This document shows positions 32,925-42,609 of a stretch of DNA of 64,000 nt, one piece after another. The DNA comes from Strigamia acuminata (Eukaryota > Arthropoda > Chilopoda > Geophilomorpha > Linotaeniidae). The stretch lies in NCBI GenBank assembly GCA_949358305.1, contig OX442319.1, forward strand, positions 6,448,001-6,512,000, given 5' to 3'. The notes below the pieces were generated by a model. The model was not told the origin of the DNA. It saw only the letters and a list, made by a program, of their open reading frames with translations, and ran no database searches. A program made the position numbers and the translations under genes. Numbering within the stretch: position 1 is the stretch's first letter; the number at the start of each line of letters is the position of its first letter.

Positions 32925-32952
32925 TCATTCTCATCTGACCCGTACAGTTGAC

Positions 32953-34239
32953 ATGCCACGCAGAAAATCAGCTTCGAGTTTGGAACGTTTGTGTTTGGAT
33001 GTGGTGGCTACTCGATTTCAGGAGCAAAAGATCCAAGATCAACTGGCAATTCAACCGCCCGTGCTTTTGAATAACATATATGAAAGTTTGTGCACGAAAT
33101 TAGTAATTACCAACGGAAGTTTGCCTTCAAAAACATTCATTCATCCTGGCGCCATGTCACTACACCATTTCGATCTGTTTGATATTTCCTCGACTCCTCT
33201 ATTCGATAAAATTGGCCAAACTTGTAAAAACCTTGTGCGTTTAAGCTTGGCAGAAAGCAATAGCGCTCCAACTGAATCCATAGTCAATCTGCTGCAAAAT
33301 TTATCGAAACTTCAAAATTTAAACCTCTCGCTTCGATCAGAAGGATCGGATAAAATTGCTGCTGCAATCGGACAGAATTGTCCACTGATGAAACAGCTCA
33401 ACCTTGTGGGTTGCTCAAAGCTTACTGACATTGGGTTGCGGTCATTATGCAGTTGCATCAAGCTCAATTCTTTAATTATTTTTAGAACTAGTGCCACGGC
33501 CGAGGGGTGTTTGTTCATTCTCAACCAACTGCCACTTTTAGAAGAGTTTGAACATACTCATTGGCACGAAATACTTACAGAGTTAGTCAAACTGTCGTCT
33601 GGAAACACTTATTCCATCAAACGTGTTACCGTGAGTAGTATCGAACATATCCCTACTCTGACGACAAATTTCCCAAATTTAAGAAACTTGGCGTGGCTAA
33701 ATTCCGATTTTTTGGATTTTAATATTATGTGGCCACAAGGATTGAAATCTCTTAGTCTGTGGAATTCTACACTGGTGAATATTAGTCTTATTAATCGCAC
33801 TTGGCCAATGTTAGAGAATTTAGATTTAAATCAGTGTACATTTTTCAATGAAGGTGATACCGTCGTTAATGCTCCATTGCAAAACCTTCGTTATCTGACT
33901 TTAAGCTGTAGAAATATAATCGTTACTGAACAACAAATGACAACGTTATTGGTACAATGTAGAAATTTAAAGGCATTGTCTTTTTTAAATTGTGCTTGGC
34001 TTTTTGACGATTTCATTTTAGAACTTGCAGAGTTGAATGTGCTACAATTTTTAGATTTTTTTGAATGCTCCTTGATTACTTCTGCTTTCATCATAAAATT
34101 GTTGGACGTACAAAATCCGTTGAGTATGTTAAACATCTGGAAATGTAATAATATTGACCTTTCAGATTATGATGTAATTAACGATCATGTTAAACGTAAA
34201 AACTTGAATTTGCAGATTGTATACGAAGCGAATGAATAA
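32953..34239 (+). CDS. LRR protein with BC-box-like N-terminus, intronless paralogue
   Basis: 428 residues in one exon from ATG. The N-terminus S-L-E-R-L-C-L-D-V fits the Elongin BC-box consensus, followed by a helix with P-P-V-L-L-N-N-I-Y. Leucine-rich repeats of the cysteine-containing AMN1/FBXL type follow (C-P-L-M-K-Q-L-N-L-V-G-C-S-K-L-T-D-I-G-L). It is paralogous to the spliced gene at 19478-21248, with the same N-terminal order and the L-P-S-K-T-F-I-H segment, but has no introns and so could be a retrocopy. A solo LTR lies immediately upstream. An F-box reading of the N-terminus is the alternative. Confidence 0.82.
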   Translation: MPRRKSASSLERLCLDVVATRFQEQKIQDQLAIQPPVLLNNIYESLCTKLVITNGSLPSKTFIHPGAMSLHHFDLFDISSTPLFDKIGQTCKNLVRLSLAESNSAPTESIVNLLQNLSKLQNLNLSLRSEGSDKIAAAIGQNCPLMKQLNLVGCSKLTDIGLRSLCSCIKLNSLIIFRTSATAEGCLFILNQLPLLEEFEHTHWHEILTELVKLSSGNTYSIKRVTVSSIEHIPTLTTNFPNLRNLAWLNSDFLDFNIMWPQGLKSLSLWNSTLVNISLINRTWPMLENLDLNQCTFFNEGDTVVNAPLQNLRYLTLSCRNIIVTEQQMTTLLVQCRNLKALSFLNCAWLFDDFILELAELNVLQFLDFFECSLITSAFIIKLLDVQNPLSMLNIWKCNNIDLSDYDVINDHVKRKNLNLQIVYEANE

Positions 34240-34319
34240 AGGGTTTTATTTAACTTGACCTTGCCGTTTTATATGTTATTTGTTCCAACTTCCGGTATTG
34301 CTATAGCGCCATGTTTTTA

Positions 34320-34415
34320 TTTTCTTTGAATTAGACCATCATCTGCCTCCTCAACTAACATTAGCGATGCAAATTTAGGCTATTGTTAGTAATGTAGTAT
34401 TGCTACTATTGCATT
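34320..34415 (-). pseudogene. Relic of CTLD gene 5' UTR and exon 1
   Basis: On the minus strand, GCAATAGTAGCAATACTAC, CCTAAATTTGCATCGCTAA and an ATG followed by acidic codons match 32600-32668 and, more weakly, the start of the CTLD gene at 37552. Thus the LRR gene is flanked by two copies of this segment. The rest of 34240-34519 is AT-rich spacer. Confidence 0.45.
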
Positions 34416-34519
34416 TTTGAGTTTCGTCGCCAAGAATTGCTCAGTTTCATTTCTAACGAGTTAATTCGTGAAATTACACATTTAGCTGACCAAATAACAA
34501 TTTTTATTTCGCATGATAT

Positions 34520-35764
34520 TTAGAAGACATAAGGTATCATTTTGTACTTGACAACACTACAATACTGTTGCCAAGCAGCGCCGTATTTCTTTGAACATTT
34601 CTCATCATCGCGAAGCGAGCGATGAACGAAGAAAACGAAAAGAAAAATCGGAACAACGAACGGCCAAACTCCCAAATTATATCCGGGCAAACACCAAACA
34701 ACATACATAAAAACCTCAAAAACGTAATTCAAATGTCGAGCAACACCCCAAAAACCAGAAATCAATAATTTCGTTTGACGTGTCCCGTCTTTCGTTTCGT
34801 ATTCGGCTCGTATGAATTTCGGTCGACTGCTCCACAGAGCTCTTTTCCCTCTCGAGCTCCTAAAAATCGATCTGTCCACATTAACCAAATTCCTAAACAA
34901 AACACTAACCAAACCCAACACCAATACAACCAGAGCTGTCCATCCATCGATAGTTGGTGGATTCGCTATGAAATAATAAACGCCGGACGTGTAAACACAC
35001 GGAACGAACGCCATTCCGCCCCAACAGAAATAGAAACCAGCGTGTTCGTAAATCATGTCCAGTGTGATGAAATAACTCACTTCGCGCCAATAACACACAC
35101 CGATGTATGTGCTTTGTAGAATAACATTGACGGTAATTCCCCAATTCAAACCCAGTCGCTCGTAACTGAAAAACCAGAAAGCGATCAACAACAACTGCCA
35201 ACCCATCAACAAAATCCTAACGTTAGTAAATTGTTTGACGTCGACGTCGAATATTCGCGGGTTACGTTCAACTCCGCAATAGAATTCAAAAATAAAGCCA
35301 ACTTTCTCCGTCTGTTTTTCGTGCGGATAAAATTTGCCTTTAAACCACAAGAGTAAGGTGAGTGAGAACCCTATGAAGTTTAAAGTTGCAGCCAAGTAAG
35401 GCATGTTGAAGTAAATCATGCGAGGTAAAGGATCGTAAACGTAAAATGCGAAGATGAGCGCGAGACAACTGGTGACGTAATACAGTAATCCGTTGTCTTG
35501 GTACCGCGGTGTGAATCCGGAAGGAGTGCGCCGTCCGTAATACTGTTTGGATGGTATTTTAAGGAAGAAAAACACCCAAACGATGTAGATAACTGCGATT
35601 GTCCAAGATGTGGTGTTGCCAAAAAGCGTTTCAGTCCATGTCAGGTGGACAGGTATCAGGCGGCCATGTTTGGCCGAGAATAATACGACAAGTGGACACG
35701 CGATCATCATTGCCAATGGAACGAAGGTTGTACGAATGGATTTCCACGTCTGGTGAATGTCCAT
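34520..35764 (-). CDS. 7-dehydrocholesterol reductase-like sterol reductase
   Basis: 414 residues in one exon, a multi-pass ER membrane enzyme of the ERG4/ERG24 family. DHCR7 reduces the delta-7 double bond of sterols with NADPH. Evidence: G-V-E-R-N-P-R-I near 164, F-C-W-G-G near 246, L-L-I-S-G-F-W-G-V-A-R-H-L-N-Y at 333-347, and the family signature H-R-S-L-R-D-x-x-x-C-x-x-K-Y-G-x-x-W-x-x-Y at 381-401. The C-terminus P-Y-V-F resembles P-G-I-F of DHCR7. It is shorter than the human enzyme (475) at the N-terminus. The intronless structure suggests a retrocopy or horizontal gain. LBR/TM7SF2-type C14 reductases are the alternative; the W-G-x-x-x-x-P-x-x-Y-T block favours DHCR7. Confidence 0.85.
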   Translation of the reverse strand: MDIHQTWKSIRTTFVPLAMMIACPLVVLFSAKHGRLIPVHLTWTETLFGNTTSWTIAVIYIVWVFFFLKIPSKQYYGRRTPSGFTPRYQDNGLLYYVTSCLALIFAFYVYDPLPRMIYFNMPYLAATLNFIGFSLTLLLWFKGKFYPHEKQTEKVGFIFEFYCGVERNPRIFDVDVKQFTNVRILLMGWQLLLIAFWFFSYERLGLNWGITVNVILQSTYIGVCYWREVSYFITLDMIYEHAGFYFCWGGMAFVPCVYTSGVYYFIANPPTIDGWTALVVLVLGLVSVLFRNLVNVDRSIFRSSRGKRALWSSRPKFIRAEYETKDGTRQTKLLISGFWGVARHLNYVFEVFMYVVWCLPGYNLGVWPFVVPIFLFVFFVHRSLRDDEKCSKKYGAAWQQYCSVVKYKMIPYVF

Positions 35765-35933
35765 CTTTGTATCTAATTTATCCTACAAACTGCGAAATAT
35801 AATTTTTAGTGTGTTATTTATCAATTTGCTGTGTTATTTTCATTTTACTCACACACAGACGTCGTTGAATATTCTGCTTGATTGATTATTTCTATGGAAT
35901 TAATTATTGAAAAATTTAAATGAATTCTTTTAG

Positions 35934-36077
35934 ATTACGATCAACAGTTTTAAATACGAAGAAAGGGTGGCACAGCTGTTGATTCCAAATGTAATTAACG
36001 AAATACAAAAGGTGCTGAGAAAGAACAGGAAGCTTATTCGTCGTATTCGTTTAAAATGTGCGTACAAATTTAAATAA
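35934..36077 (+). CDS. Possible terminal exon, unrecognised basic protein
   Basis: After a TTCTTTTAG that could be a splice acceptor, 47 codons stay open to a TAA. They form a helix-like, increasingly basic stretch (Q-K-V-L-R-K-N-R-K-L-I-R-R-I-R). No first exon was identified upstream, and the frame could be chance. The surrounding 35765-36162 contains nothing else. Confidence 0.25.
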   Translation: MTINSFKYEERVAQLLIPNVINEIQKVLRKNRKLIRRIRLKCAYKFK

Positions 36078-36162
36078 AAAAAAATTAATTTTTATTTTTT
36101 ATTTTTTTGTGGAGTGTAAATAACTTGATTTTAATTAACAAAAATAATAAAAGAGATGGTTG

Positions 36163-37552
36163 TTAATTGCACACGAAGCAGTGTTTTCCGGCGCAATCCA
36201 TGGGTTCCCATTTGAATTGGGTGTCAATAGTCACACCTATACAGTTATGAGAAGCATTTCTCTGCGATCTGTACAGAATCTGTTGTGTTTGATAAGACAT
36301 AGGTATTCCGTGGATTGACTCATAATTTCGAGCAAACCAATGACCTGCAATGAAAAATAATTAATTAATTAATTAATTAATTATTGCAATCAATCGAAAT
36401 TTGCTTAATATACCTATTCCGACAGTTTCGCATTGCCTCATCGCTAATTTCACTTGTTTCGACACTTCTTCAAGGACAGATTTATGTTTTATGACGGCTA
36501 TACTCGAAGGCAATTCCAAACCAGAACAATATTCCGTCGCTTCGCCTAAATCAGTTCGAAACTTGTTCTCGTGGATGTTGTAGCAAAATCCACTCGACGA
36601 GTTGTCACATTCTACTCAAATACACAAAAATCAACACTTTCCCGGCTGTCACGTGAAATATCTTACGGTATTGACACAATACGCAATTCCAACCGTCCGA
36701 AATGTCGCAATCGATCGCACGAAACCTCAGCTTTCCCATGTCATTAGTGATGCCGAGACAGTGCTCGGACGAATCTACGTTAGGCTTAAACATGTCGGGT
36801 AAAAACATTTGGCCAAACAAATACTCATCGTCGTACGTCTTCCAATCTCTGTCCAAAGATTTACGCATTCCTAGACCCTTCAATATTAATCAAGCTTATT
36901 ATTTTTAGATTTCGTCATTTTTATTTTACCGAGCATAAAGTCACTGCCGCAGTCTTTTCTAATTTTACTGTTCGGTTCTTCGGCGACTGCATCCGGTATG
37001 AGCGAGCTCATCTTCTCTTCCAAAGCCTCTTCTTCAGCGGCCAGTAGCGGGAAGAATAATTGTTTGGGTGGGTCCAGGGACTTGCAATACTTATCCGCTT
37101 CTGAAAAATTCAAGAATCTGTCTACGACGACTTCTATTCTCTGTGCCAGCGCTTGGAGTTCTGGATGCACAAAATGGAGATCAAATAAATACGATTTTTT
37201 GGCTTGCGACGTCTGGCACGACTCACCTGTCATGGTTTCTGGGCTTTTTCTGGCAGATGGACGTTTGCTTTTGTCTTTATCTTCGAATACTGGGTGACTA
37301 CCTACCGGTCCTCCTCCACCGTAAGCAAGGACGCCGAAATAAACTACGAGAATTATAACTGCTATTGCGCACGCGAGGATGAGTATAGTAGCGATTGCAA
37401 TGTAAAGCTTATTTCTGTGAAAAGGAATTAAAATGGTGTTAAATGTGTGTGATGTGGTATTGAATGTTTTCTTTTTTTAAATTATTTTTCGTTTACGATG
37501 TTTGAGGTTCTTCTACGTCATTAGTATCGGCGTCGCTTGACTCATCGGACAT
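36163..37552 (-). CDS. Type II membrane protein with two CTLDs (gene A)
   Basis: Six exons: 37552-37497, 37414-37227, 37160-36930, 36877-36667, 36611-36414 and 36344-36163, about 354 residues. A short acidic cytoplasmic tail is followed by one membrane helix (about 20-45) and two C-type-lectin-like domains, each split over two exons. Each domain ends with the W-x-C-x-x-C or H-C-F-V-C pattern. The usual EPN/QPD and WND calcium motifs are missing, so sugar binding is doubtful. All junctions keep phase except the start of exon 4, where the acceptor TTGAAG leaves one G too many; genes B and C lack this. It may be a sequencing slip in GGG or a real disabling change. Exon 2-3 could also be read through, as the 66-bp intron between them has no stop. 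A surface receptor role is inference. Confidence 0.75.
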
Positions 37553-37882
37553 TACCGGTTTGCTTAATGCAATTTGGTTTAAAAGAGAGGTTTAGGCTAA
37601 TGTGGTGTTCTATTATTGCATTTTTGAATAATTAGCGTTTTTAAAAATATGTTTAAATAATTAAAAGATGTGTTATTGTTAATATTGTTAGGTTTTTGTT
37701 TATTTTTTTAAAGTGGATTTTTTGATTCTGTAAGTATGTTTTATCCTTTCTAAAAGTGCATTTTTGCTTCTAAAAGTGCACTTTTGCACCGTTGTCAAGT
37801 TATGAAAGAAAAACCTTTTTTTTTCACGAACCAAATTTGCCTCAAAAGTCCGTTATTTAGCCATATCTCGCTAACGGTGCGT
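37553..37882. other. CTLD gene A upstream region
   Basis: It contains the 5' UTR segment shared with the relics at 32.6 and 34.4 kb, and a pair of TTCTAAAAGTGCA motifs near 37748-37780 similar to those at 54.9 kb. No other gene was seen. Confidence 0.4.
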
Positions 37883-38036
37883 GCCATGAATAATCCGATT
37901 TTGGAATTAGATTCCTGGGCTCATTTATGATCGGATAGACTGGTTTTTCCGGCCAGAAACGAGCCCCTGCAACTTTCTACGCGGTACCAAAAGCAACGTC
38001 ATAGCAACATCATAGCAATACTGTACACAAGGGTGG

Positions 38037-38896
38037 GGGCGCATTTACAGTTGCGAAAAAATATATCGCGAATCAAGAAATCGCGAAAAATATATCGCGA
38101 ATCAAGAAATCGCGAAAAAAACAATCGCGAATCCATAAAACGCAAATCTGCAATACCGTTGGACCAAGTGTCGCGAATACGGGCTACCGCGAATTTGTGT
38201 ACCGCGATTCGCGATTTAATTGCGTGTGCAATTAAATCGCGAATTTGAAATTTCTAAAAAAATTGGTAAATCCCGTATCCGAGACGTGATCCCGTGTCAC
38301 GGCTCGCCGACGTGACCACTGTCACTTTGGCAGTTGAGAGTCCACCTGACGAACTCAGCAAATCGATCGCTTCGTGGCCCCATTTCTTGCCGGCGGCCAA
38401 ATACCACGTGAACGTCAAAATTACGGGAGCACAAACTGGCCCAAATGTCCATCCAGACGGCGGCAAACTGCTTGCGCCGGTAAAGCACGTCGTGAGCGCG
38501 CCGAGGCACGCACTTGACGCCCCCGGGCATGTGCAACGGATCGACGGGCAAGAAGCGGTCCGGGCAGCCGGAGTACGCCTCGGTGTACGTCGGGACGGGT
38601 CCGTCAAAGCGCCGGTGGTGCGGGAACTAGTGCGGGAAGGGCATGCCGACTGATCGCAAGCGCGCACCCGTCCGTTCGTCGGTGATGTTCGGGAATTCCA
38701 TGCACAGTTTTGCGTTTTCTTTTTTCGCGATTTCTTTTTTTCGCGTTTTCTTATTTTCGCGATATATGTTTTCGCGTTTTTCCATTTTCGCGATATATTT
38801 TTTCGCGATTTGATTTTTCGCGATTACTTTTCCTTAATTTTGTAATCGCGTTTCCCATTTTCGCGATATATTTTTTCGCGACAGTAGCGCCACTCC
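38037..38896. mobile_element. TIR element carrying a gene fragment
   Basis: The ends are rich in TCGCGAAAA units in opposite orientations. GCGAAAAAATATATCGCGAA at the left faces its complement at about 38850-38880. CAAGGGTGG occurs on both sides (38028-38036 and 38897-38905), a 9-bp target duplication as made by Mutator-like elements. The foldback arm of the host element resumes after it. The GC-rich interior is a broken Frizzled fragment. There is no transposase, so the element would have been moved in trans. Confidence 0.65.
38290..38690 (-). pseudogene. Captured Frizzled receptor fragment
   Basis: Read on the minus strand, one frame gives Y-T-E-A-Y-S-G-C-P-D-R-F, then V-L-Y-R-R-K-Q-F-A-A-V-W-M-D-I-W-A-S-L-C, which is the linker and first membrane helix of a Frizzled receptor. 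A shift to another frame then gives T-W-Y-L-A-A-G-K-K-W-G-H-E-A-I, the highly conserved helix-4 segment. Helices 2-3 are missing between them. GC content is far above the flanks. It is a non-functional host-gene scrap inside the TIR element. Confidence 0.75.
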
Positions 38897-39902
38897 CAAG
38901 GGTGGAGCAAAAGTCTGTTCCCCACAAATATTTCCTGAGCAATTGCATCTAGGCCAACTTTAATGAAGCGATCGTGTAGGAAGTTGGGTGAGAGCAATTC
39001 AATGATGACATCAAATTTGACTTTGAAGGTCATTTTCAAGGTTATTCACTTGCTAACTTCTAAACCAATCAGGTTAGAGCAAGATTTCCAATTACAAAGT
39101 TGTAGAGCACCATCAAATTAGTACTATCCAATTTATCTTGTCATCTTCAGTTAAATGTTTTTGTTTTAAAATGAAAACAAATCAGCTGAAATAAAGTCAG
39201 CCATTGAGGCAAAAATTAAATTTCTACTACAAAAATACTGAATTACAAAAATAAATGTATTCAAATGTGCATTATTGTGCAAGTACACAAGAAAAATCAC
39301 AATCTTTTTTTACTGCCTCATTTTTTTTTCACAAGAATAAAAAATTTCACTTTGCTGATTTTTTTTCTGATTTGTTTCCTTTTTAAAAAAAATTATTTAA
39401 CTGAAGATGACTAAGATAAATTGGATAGTACTAATTTGATGATGCTCTACAACTTTGTAATTGGAAATTTTGCTCTAACGTGATTGGTTTAGAAGTTAGC
39501 AAATGAATGACCTTGAAAATGGCCTTCAAGGTCAAATTTGATAACATCATTGGATTGCTCTCATCCAACTTCCTATACGATTGCTTCATCAAAGTTGGTC
39601 TAGATGCAATTGCTCAGGAAATATTTGAGGAGAACAGACTTTTGTTTCACCCTGTTTCGCACAATACTCACTTTTCGGCTTATATCTGGACAATGGTGCA
39701 AATATAAGCTTAAAAGTGAGTAACTGACACCAAGTTGGCAGTGAATACCATACTACTCCGTTTTGAGCTTTATCGTGATTTTGGTTTTCACGCCGGGAAA
39801 TCTGCAGGTGCTTGTTTCCGGCCGGGAAAAATAGCCTATCCGATCAGGAACGAGCTGAGGAATCCAATTCCAAAATCGTATTATTCATAGCACCCCGGAT
39901 TC

Positions 39903-41112
39903 TCCCCGGATTCTCCCCGGATCGTCCAGGGGTCGTCCAGGGGTCGTCCAGGGGTCGTCTAGGGGTGGTCCAGGGGTCGTCCAGGGGTTGTCCAGGGGCC
40001 GTCCAGGGGTCGTCCAGGAGTCGTCCAGGGGTCGTCCAGGGGTCGTCCAGGGATCGTCCAGGGGTCGTCCAGGGATCGTCCAGGGGTCGTCCAGGGGTTG
40101 TCCCGGGGTCGTCCAGGGGTCGTCCAGGGGTTGTCCAGGGGTCGTCCAGGGGTCGTCCAGGGGTCGTCCAGGGGTCGTCCAGGGGTCGTCCAGGGGTCGT
40201 CCAAGGGTCGTCCAGGGGTCGTCCAGGGGTCGTCCAGGGGTCGTCCAGGGGTCGTCCAGGGGTCGTCCAGGGGTCGTCCAGGGGTCGTCCAGGGGTCGTC
40301 CAGGGGTCGTCCAGGGGTCGTCCAGGGGTCGTCCAGGGGTCGTCCAGGGGTCGTCCAGGGGTCGTCCCGGGGTCGTCCAGGGGTCGTCCAGGGGTCGTCC
40401 AGGGGTCGTCCAGGGGTCGTCCAGGGGTCGTCCAGGGGTCGTCCAGGGGTCGTCCAGGGGTCGTCCAGGGGTCGTCCAGGGGTCGTCCAGGGGTCGTCCA
40501 GGGGTCGTCCAGGGGTCGTCCAGGGGTCGTCCAGGGGTCGTCCAGGGGTCGTCCAGGGGTCGTCCAGGGGTCGTCCAGGGGTCGTCCAGGGGTCGTCCAG
40601 GAGTCGTCCAGGGGTCGTCCAGGGGTCGTCCCGGGGTCGTCCAGGGGTCGTCCCGGGGTCGTCCCGGGGTCGTCCAGGGGTCGTCCAGGGGTCGTCCAGG
40701 GGTCGTCCAGGGGTCGTCCAGGGGTCGTCCAGGGGTCGTCCAGGGGTCGTCCAGGGGTCGTCCAAGGGTCGTCCAGGGGTCGTCCAGGAGTCGTCCAGGG
40801 GTCGTCCAGGGGTCGTCCAGGGGTCGTCCAGGGGTCGTCCAGGGGTCGTCCAGGGGTCGTCCAGGGGTCGTCCAGGAGTCGTCCAGGGGTCGTCCAGGGG
40901 TCGTCCAGGGATCGTCCAGGGGTCGTCCAGGGGTCGTCCAGGGGTCGTCCAGGGGTCGTCCAGGAGTCGTCCAGGGGTCGTCCAGGGGTCGTCCAGGAGT
41001 CGTCCAGGGGTCGTCCAGGGGTCGTCCAGGGGTCGTCCAGGGGTCGTCCAGGGGTCGTCCAGGGGTCGTCCAGGGGTCGTCCAGGGGTCGTCCAGGGGCC
41101 GTCCAGGGGTCG
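39903..41112. repeat. 11-bp GC-rich satellite
   Basis: About 110 near-identical copies of GGGGTCGTCCA. Because 11 is not a multiple of 3, a full translation cycle is 33 bp (S-R-G-R-P-G-V-V-Q-G) and all frames stay open, producing ORFs of 260-480 codons on both strands. I do not regard these as genes. The array abuts the right end of the foldback element. Confidence 0.95.
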
Positions 41113-41159
41113 TTCAAAAGGTTTAAAAATCTATTTTTGGTTAAAAAGTTTTTTTCTGG

Positions 41160-41645
41160 TTACTAAAAGAGAAGGTCCTCTATCGTTTGGTTTTTTTAAA
41201 AAAAGAATCCGTGGTCAGGTTGTTGAGGTAATGGATTTTTAAACTGTGGCACCAGTTTCAGGGTTTTGTAATTTTGGTTGCACCACATTCAAACGGTCGC
41301 GGCTTGAAAACCAAGAGAGTTAGAGTTTTATAATGTTCAAGGTTTGTAGAGAAGAAGGTCCTATATCGTTTGGGTTTTGAAAGAAAAAAATCCGCTGTCA
41401 GGTTGTTGAGATATGGGGTTTGAAGTTGTGGTACCAGATTCGGAAATTTAGTACAACTCTTTTTTGTGTCATATTCAAATGCTTGCTGCTCAAAAACTAA
41501 TAGGAGTAGAGACTTGTGCTTTTCACGGTTTGTTAAGGCGAAAGTCCTCTATCTTTTGATGTTTAAACCATTAAATCCGTGGTAAAAAAAATTGGGATTT
41601 GTTCTATCTGTAGTTTGGGCGAATGTGAATGTGGTGCCAACTTCA
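41160..41645. repeat. Degenerate repeat, about 185 bp, three copies
   Basis: Blocks starting with GAAGGTCCTCTATCGTTTGG near 41170, 41352 and 41542 continue with AATCCG, GTCAGGTTGTTGAG and a GTGGCACCAG or GTGGTACCAG motif. No coding content. 41646-41927 is the 3' flank of CTLD gene B before the Gypsy insertion, with AATAAA in its orientation near 41860. Confidence 0.65.
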
Positions 41646-41927
41646 GCCTGGTGTATGTTACCAAAAGAGTAGATACACAAACACTCGTTTTGTCAAGTCA
41701 TTTACCGGATACAACACTTTTGTTTTAAAATAACGTATTTTGAATGTCAGTAAAAGTAGCAATATACAGCACAACATCAACAGCACAACGTCAACAACAC
41801 AACACTCGAATAAATTTATAATAAGATAAATATTGCACATTTTTGTTGTTGACACATTTTTATTAGAGAACAAAAAAAGAGTATAGAAAAATCCTTGTAT
41901 TGCTTAATTATTTATACAGTAAAAGCT

Positions 41928-42538
41928 TGTGGTGACCACGAGGTCACAAAAGTGTTTTAATTAATCATAACCTAATAAATAGTAATTTTAATATTGATAG
42001 TAAAATGATTGTCAGATTATTGCGGGAAAATTAGCTATACTAGTTTTACCGTTTCTGCGAGACTGACGTGACAACGTCATAGATTTGCATAATTCCCCGA
42101 ATTTATGCAAATACGTCATTTCCGGTCCAGCCACTATTTAAACCCGTGTCTGACCGGAAACCCCCACTTTATAGATACCAGAGCAACATTAGCATCACCA
42201 CCTCACCGTCAGGCCGTTTTACCGGATTGATAGAGGATCGATGCCCGTTGCCAATTACATCTATAAATCAGAGTCACAGATATTATCGTAGCAATACTAC
42301 GATCGTAATATCTCCCGAAGCGAAGCGTTTGCGAACACGTGTTTCGCCAGACGCCATTACCCTAGACAACAGTAGAAGCCACGTGTAAGACTGCCGTGCA
42401 GCAACAAATCGTATCCGCCAGCAAGGATCCGAGACCACATTGTTAAGTATCATTATTGTATTATTACAAGTGTGAAATAAAGGGTGTTATTAGTAAGATA
42501 TCGCGTTAAGTTTATTTACCGGAACCAAGGTTACGACA
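41928..42538 (+). repeat. Gypsy 5' LTR
   Basis: 611 bp. TATTTAAA at 42135 and AATAAA at 42476 mark the likely U3 promoter and R polyadenylation signal. The 80-codon frame inside (from 42146) begins with a non-ATG codon and is not a gene. Confidence 0.95.
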
Positions 42539-42540
42539 CG

Positions 42541-42558
42541 TGGGGGTCTGTCCGGGAT
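42541..42558 (+). promoter_or_regulatory. Gypsy primer-binding site, tRNA-Pro type
   Basis: TGGGGGTCTGTCCGGGAT begins two bases after the 5' LTR. It differs from the complement of the tRNA-Pro 3' end used by several retroviruses only at three adjacent bases. Confidence 0.7.
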
Positions 42559-42609
42559 AGTTTTGAACATTCAAACTATTTTAAATAAACGTATCTTACA
42601 GTTTGACAT

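Larger units (their letters stand above)
37883..39894. mobile_element. Large foldback element with nested insertion
   Basis: Outer inverted arms 37883-37976 and 39799-39894 share TCCGATTTTGGAATTAGATT (right arm as complement, with mismatches). Inner arms 38906-39156 and 39398-39655 match over about 250 bp, including TTTCCTGAGCAATTGCATCT. The left arm is interrupted by a second element at 38037-38896. The spacer (39157-39397) encodes nothing recognisable. It looks like a foldback-type or long-TIR DNA transposon without a transposase. Confidence 0.7.

Noticed and set aside
39812-41242. ORFs of 260-480 codons on both strands rich in R-P-G-V-V-Q and D-D-P-W-T
   Set aside because: They are translations of the 11-bp satellite, which is open in every frame.
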